In this document: piece after piece, positions 60,351 through 64,000 of the stretch
Layout of the letters: every line of letters begins with the position of its first letter
Numbering within the stretch: the stretch's first letter is position 1
From: Superficieibacter sp. HKU1
Lineage (GTDB): Bacteria > Pseudomonadota > Gammaproteobacteria > Enterobacterales > Enterobacteriaceae
DNA: 64,000 bases
Reading direction: 5' to 3'
Assembly (NCBI RefSeq): GCF_029319185.1
Contig: NZ_CP119754.1
Coordinates: forward strand, 1,922,001-1,986,000
Notes under the pieces: model-generated
The model's input: the letters and a program-made list of their open reading frames with translations, nothing else
Told to the model about the DNA's origin: nothing
Databases searched by the model: none
Program-made: the position numbers and the translations under genes

Positions 60351-61304
60351 ATGCGTGTTAGCACTCAAATGATGTACGAGCAAAATATGCGCGGCATCTC
60401 CAGCTCGCAGACCGAATGGCTGAAGTATGGTGAGCAGATCTCCACCGGCAAACGGGTGACCAAACCGTCTGACGACCCGATTGCCGCCTCGCAGGCGGTA
60501 GTGGTTTCACAGGCGCAGGCGCAGAATAGCCAGTATGGTCTGGCGCGTACCTTTGCGACTCAGCGTGTATCTCTGGAAGAAAGCACGCTCGATCAGGTGA
60601 CGAAAGCCATCCAGAGCGCGCAGGAAAAAATCGTCAATGCCGGAAACGGCACGTTGAGCGATGACGACCGCGCCTCGCTGGCGACGGATTTGCAGGGGAT
60701 CCGCGACCAGATCATGAACCTGGCCAACTCCACTGACGGTAACGGACGTTACATTTTTGCCGGCTATAACACCGACAAAGCGCCGTTCTCGCAGGAGGAT
60801 GGCACCTATACGGGGGGCAATACCAGCGTTACGCAGCAGGTCGATGCCGCGCGTTCAATGGTCATCGGCCATACCGGCACGCAGGTTTTTGCCAGCCTCA
60901 CCAGTAATGCCGTTGCCGAGCCGGACGGATCTGCCTCCGAGAAAAACATTTTCTCTATGCTGGATAGCGCCATTGCTGCTCTGAAAACACCGGTAGCGGA
61001 TGATGAAGAGGCGCAGGCCCAGTCACAGGCCGCGGTTGATAAGACCAACCGCGGTCTGAAAAACTCGCTTAACAACGTCCTCAGCGTGCGTGCGGAACTC
61101 GGTACTCAGCTTAATGAACTGGACGCGCTGGATGCGCTGGGCGACGATCGTACCGTGTCCCAGGCGCAGCAGATGAGCGATCTGGTTGACGTGGACTGGA
61201 ACTCGGCCATCTCGTCTTACATGATGCAGCAGGCCGCACTTCAGGCATCGTACAAAACCTTCAGTGATATGCAGGGGATGTCCCTGTTCCAGCTAAATAA
61301 ATAA
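60351..61304 (+). CDS. flgL: Hook-filament junction protein FlgL
   Basis: A 317-residue flagellin-like junction protein (HAP3). It begins MRVSTQMMYEQNMRGISSSQ and has the flagellin-type N-terminal helix region (ISTGKRVTKPSDDPIAASQA). It is the last flg gene and is followed by a strong terminator. In E. coli the 3' end of this transcript gives the small RNA FlgO; the conserved 3' end and terminator here would permit the same. Confidence 0.96.
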   Translation: MRVSTQMMYEQNMRGISSSQTEWLKYGEQISTGKRVTKPSDDPIAASQAVVVSQAQAQNSQYGLARTFATQRVSLEESTLDQVTKAIQSAQEKIVNAGNGTLSDDDRASLATDLQGIRDQIMNLANSTDGNGRYIFAGYNTDKAPFSQEDGTYTGGNTSVTQQVDAARSMVIGHTGTQVFASLTSNAVAEPDGSASEKNIFSMLDSAIAALKTPVADDEEAQAQSQAAVDKTNRGLKNSLNNVLSVRAELGTQLNELDALDALGDDRTVSQAQQMSDLVDVDWNSAISSYMMQQAALQASYKTFSDMQGMSLFQLNK

Positions 61305-61313
61305 TCGCCACTT

Positions 61314-61341
61314 CGCTCCGGTTCGCCGGAGCGTTTTTTTT
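61314..61341 (+). terminator. flgKL terminator
   Basis: CGCTCCGG-TTCG-CCGGAGCG followed by eight T, a textbook terminator with a stable tetraloop. Confidence 0.95.
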
Positions 61342-61460
61342 GGGTGCGCTACGCGTGGCAATGATCATGTGGCGCGTAGCCATAAATCGCATCGCCAGCG
61401 CAATAATCCCCATCACCGTTGCCACCACTCTCCCCAGCCCGTCTGTTACAAACGTTGTTA

Positions 61461-61558
61461 TGCCTGGCGGCGGCTTCGCCTTACCCGGCCTGTGTTATTT
61501 TATTATCAACGGATTACGTGCTAATTGTAGGCCCGGTAAGCGAATGCGCCACCGGGCA
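61461..61558. repeat. Pair of REP elements (BIME-like) between flgL and rne
   Basis: TGCCTGGCGGCGGCTTCGCC (61461 on) resembles a Z-type REP, and GTAGGCCCGGTAAGCG with CGCCACCGGGC (61528-61558) a Y-type REP in opposite orientation. Together they look like a bacterial interspersed mosaic element. The rest of the 330-bp spacer holds only terminators. Confidence 0.7.
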
Positions 61559-61602
61559 AAGGCGTACGGGGCAGGCGCTTTCTGGATGTGGTTAGCGGCC
61601 GT

Positions 61603-61630
61603 AAAAAAGCCGACCCTGAGGTCGGCTTTT
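61603..61630. terminator. rne terminator
   Basis: AAAAAGCCGACC and GGTCGGCTTTTT pair around CTGA, four bases beyond the rne stop; T-runs exist on both strands. Confidence 0.9.
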
Positions 61631-61634
61631 TGGT

Positions 61635-64000
61635 TTACTCCGCTGACTGCGGTCGCGTTGGTGCGGCCGTAGCGTGGTGGGTGGCGCTGTGACCACCCGC
61701 TGAGCCTTTACCATCAAAGTCGAACGATGGGCGAACCCAGTCGCTCTGACGTGGTGCTTCCGGCGTATAGTCCGGCGCAGGAGCGCGGGTCATCGGCGCG
61801 GTGGCGTGGCTGCGAGCTTTCTTCAGCTCAGCGCTGGATGTAACGGTGGCCGGTTTAGCCGCCGGTACTGGCTCAACGACGGGTTGCGGCTCGGCAATCT
61901 CAACAGGCGGCTTAGCGACAGGTGCTGGCTCGACAGCCTCCACCGGCGCTTGAGCCACTTCCGCTGGTTCTGCCACAACGTCTGACCCAACCTCAGGTTT
62001 GGCAACCGGAGCATCAACTGCAGGCGGTTGTTCAGCCACTGGCGCAGCGGGTTTTTCCACGGCAGGCGTTGCTTCAACAGGTGCCTCTTCCGCTACGGTC
62101 GCTTCCACCACCGGTTCAGCAGGCGTTGCCGCCGCCGCAGTTTCTTCCGCAGTGGCTTCATCGGCATCGGCAATCAGCTGTGGCTGTTCGTTGACCGGTG
62201 CAGCAATCACTTCCGGATGCGTCGTTTCAACGGCTGGCGTCTGCGGTTCAGCAACCGGAGCCTGTGGCTCTGCAACCTCTACCGCTGCTTCAGCCTGGGC
62301 TTCTTCGATAACGGCCACGATAGCCTGTTCAACTTCAGCGACAATCGGTGCGGATGCATCCTGCTGCTCCGTCTCACTTTCCTGCGCGCGGGCAACCGGA
62401 TAACGGATCCACACTTTACCTGATGCCATTTCTGGCGAGGCACAGGCAACGGTCAACGGCATCGGCGACTGGGTCGGATAACGCTCATCACGATAGCGAC
62501 GACGACGCTGACCACTCACGCGCAGGTGGCGCGGTGAACGGCGTGAACGACGTGGCATACCGTTATTATCGCGGTTGTCTCCATTTTCATCCTGCTGCTC
62601 TGAAGCGGTTTCAACCACCGCTGGCAGGTCAATTTTCGCCAGTTCGGTACCCTGAGCCGGTGTGTTCTGCACGTGCTCAGCAGCGGCAGAAGGCTGTGCG
62701 GTAGCAGCGGCTGGCTGTTCAGCCGTTTCAACCGCGTCCGGAGCGACGTCAAAACGCACTTTCTGATTCAGCTGGCGCTGTTTACGGCGCGGCATCGTCT
62801 GAACGCGTTCTTCCTGCTCGGCTGCCTGAACCGGCTGTTGTTCGCGGTTAAGCTCGTTAACATCCTGCTGATTCTGACGCTTATCGTCATTACGGCGGCG
62901 GTTACGCTCACGACGAGGCTGTTGCTCGTCACGCGCTTTTGGCTTCTCAGCTTCATTGCTTGCCGCTGGCTGACGTGCATCGCGTGTCTCGGCATTCTGC
63001 GGTTTTTCACGACGGTTGCGACGGTTATCTTCGCGCGTTTCACGGGCTTCACTGCCGTCGTTACGTTCATTACGGTTGTCGCGACGATCGTTGCGGTCAT
63101 TACGATCGCGACGGTTGTTCTGACGCGGCTTACGGCGTTCCTGAGGACGCTCCTTTTTTTCTTCCACCTTCACTGGCGGTTGCTCAACAGGTTTGCTCTC
63201 TTCTTCACCGGCAAACATTTTTTTCAATGCGCTGATAATGCGTGAGAACAGTCCCGGGCCTTCAGCGCTCTGACGGGCGGCTGGCGCAGGTTGCGTTGCC
63301 GGGGCCGCTTTGACCGTTTCTTCAGGTACCGGTGGCGCAGGAGGAATATCCGGCATGGCAAACGTTGCCAGCGCAGGTTGTTCCGGACGTTTACGCTCCG
63401 GCGTGTCTTCTTCAGACGGCAGCGCCATCGCTTCTTCGTGCAGCTTCGGCAGCAGGTAGCTGAGCATCGGCGTTTCTTCGCCTTTACGCACGCGCAGAAC
63501 CGAGTAATGCGGCGTTTCCATCTGATCGTTCGGCACGATCACGCAGCGCACGCCGTCCTGGCGGGTTTCAATGGCATTAACCGCGCTGCGTTTTTCATTC
63601 AGCAGGTAGGAGGCAATGGGCACCGGGACAATGGCGTGCACTTCCTGAGTGTTTTCTTTCAGCGCTTCTTCTTCAATCAGACGCAGAATCGACAGCGACA
63701 GGGATTCGTTATCACGCACGGTGCCGGTACCGCTACAGCGCGGGCAAACGTGGTGGCTGGATTCACCCAGAGACGGGCTCAGACGCTGACGCGACATTTC
63801 CAGCAGCCCGAAGCGAGAAATATGGCTAATCTGAATGCGCGCACGGTCCTGACGCACCGCTTCACGCAGACGGTTTTCAACCGCGCGCTGGTGGCGAACC
63901 GGGGTCATATCGATAAAGTCGATGACAATCAAACCGCCGAGGTCGCGCAGACGCAGCTGGCGGGCAATTTCATCAGCCGCTTCAAGGTTAGTATTAAATG
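61635..64000 (-). CDS. rne: Ribonuclease E, C-terminal three quarters (5' end beyond window)
   Basis: The essential endonuclease and scaffold of the RNA degradosome. The visible 788 codons start inside the catalytic domain at LRDLGGLIVIDFIDM, which includes the catalytic aspartate. The zinc-link CPRCSGTG follows, then the small domain. The C-terminal half is natively disordered: an amphipathic membrane-anchor stretch (GLFSRIISALKKMF), arginine-rich RNA-binding regions, RhlB- and enolase-binding segments, and a Pro/Ala/Glu/Val-rich tail. The final segment ends HATAAPTRPQSAE. The region before the tail is longer in simple repeats (PVAEPQ, VEATPA), as usual for the family. The N-terminus and 5' regulatory leader lie outside the window. 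Confidence 0.96.
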   Translation of the reverse strand, partial: FNTNLEAADEIARQLRLRDLGGLIVIDFIDMTPVRHQRAVENRLREAVRQDRARIQISHISRFGLLEMSRQRLSPSLGESSHHVCPRCSGTGTVRDNESLSLSILRLIEEEALKENTQEVHAIVPVPIASYLLNEKRSAVNAIETRQDGVRCVIVPNDQMETPHYSVLRVRKGEETPMLSYLLPKLHEEAMALPSEEDTPERKRPEQPALATFAMPDIPPAPPVPEETVKAAPATQPAPAARQSAEGPGLFSRIISALKKMFAGEEESKPVEQPPVKVEEKKERPQERRKPRQNNRRDRNDRNDRRDNRNERNDGSEARETREDNRRNRREKPQNAETRDARQPAASNEAEKPKARDEQQPRRERNRRRNDDKRQNQQDVNELNREQQPVQAAEQEERVQTMPRRKQRQLNQKVRFDVAPDAVETAEQPAAATAQPSAAAEHVQNTPAQGTELAKIDLPAVVETASEQQDENGDNRDNNGMPRRSRRSPRHLRVSGQRRRRYRDERYPTQSPMPLTVACASPEMASGKVWIRYPVARAQESETEQQDASAPIVAEVEQAIVAVIEEAQAEAAVEVAEPQAPVAEPQTPAVETTHPEVIAAPVNEQPQLIADADEATAEETAAAATPAEPVVEATVAEEAPVEATPAVEKPAAPVAEQPPAVDAPVAKPEVGSDVVAEPAEVAQAPVEAVEPAPVAKPPVEIAEPQPVVEPVPAAKPATVTSSAELKKARSHATAPMTRAPAPDYTPEAPRQSDWVRPSFDFDGKGSAGGHSATHHATAAPTRPQSAE

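Noticed and set aside
61922..63245. Several long plus-strand frames opposite rne
   Set aside because: They arise from the repetitive Pro/Ala/Glu and Arg-rich coding of the RNase E C-terminal half and have no independent support.
1..64000. CRISPR array or restriction/toxin-antitoxin defence genes
   Set aside because: No regularly spaced repeats and no recognisable Cas, restriction-modification or toxin-antitoxin proteins were found. DinI and MsyB are housekeeping or stress proteins.

Overview
The window is a chromosomal segment from an enterobacterium of the Escherichia/Citrobacter/Enterobacter/Klebsiella group. The backbone genes read as close relatives of the E. coli 22-24 minute region, in the same order: efeUOB, phoH, serX, ghrA, ycdXYZ, ymdAB-clsC, opgCGH, yceK, msyB, mdtG, lpxL, trhO, yceIJ, solA, bssS, dinI, pyrC, yceB, grxB, mdtH, rimJ, yceH, mviM, murJ, flgNMA, flgBCDEFGHIJKL and rne. 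I could not fix the genus from sequence alone.

Layout. 1-4.0 kb: end of the iron-uptake system efeUOB, then phoH. 4.0-22.4 kb: an accessory block occupying the place where E. coli carries pgaABCD and dgcT, ending at a tRNA-Ser(GGA) gene. It has three parts. Part one is a LysR regulator with two MDR-family oxidoreductases and an SDR remnant. Part two is an A+T-rich locus (7.5-15.8 kb) with a glycyl radical enzyme, a short radical-SAM activase, a GntR/UTRA regulator, a LacD-like class I aldolase and a fructose-family PTS EIIBC. Part three is a segment lying between two tRNA-Ser(GGA) copies, with a YcaC-like hydrolase, pirin, a LysR regulator, a dsbG remnant, and uxuA with a GntP-family permease. 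22.6-34 kb: ghrA, ycdXYZ, ymdAB, clsC and the osmoregulated periplasmic glucan genes. The curli operons that sit between ycdZ and ymdA in E. coli are missing. 34-49.8 kb: conserved housekeeping genes. 49.8-61.3 kb: a complete flgNMA / flgB-L flagellar cluster. 61.6-64 kb: most of rne, cut by the window end.

The most interesting system is the 7.5-15.8 kb locus. The apparent logic is PTS import and phosphorylation of a sugar or polyol, oxygen-sensitive radical chemistry on the phosphorylated compound, and aldol cleavage to trioses. Its control can be read in the DNA: four copies of a WTGTARTTACAA palindrome (two upstream of the glycyl radical enzyme, two upstream of the aldolase), a perfect FNR box between the first pair and a perfect CRP box between the second pair. 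The architecture resembles the anhydro-sugar phosphate pathways described for E. coli YbiW and PflD, but with a different aldolase family, a short activase and a GCGE rather than GCVE active-site motif. The substrate is unknown.

The second notable feature is the duplicated tRNA-Ser(GGA). Each copy has its own promoter and terminator, and each is followed by an extra 19-bp copy of the tRNA 3' end within a repeat, an arrangement like the rtT repeats of the E. coli tyrT operon.
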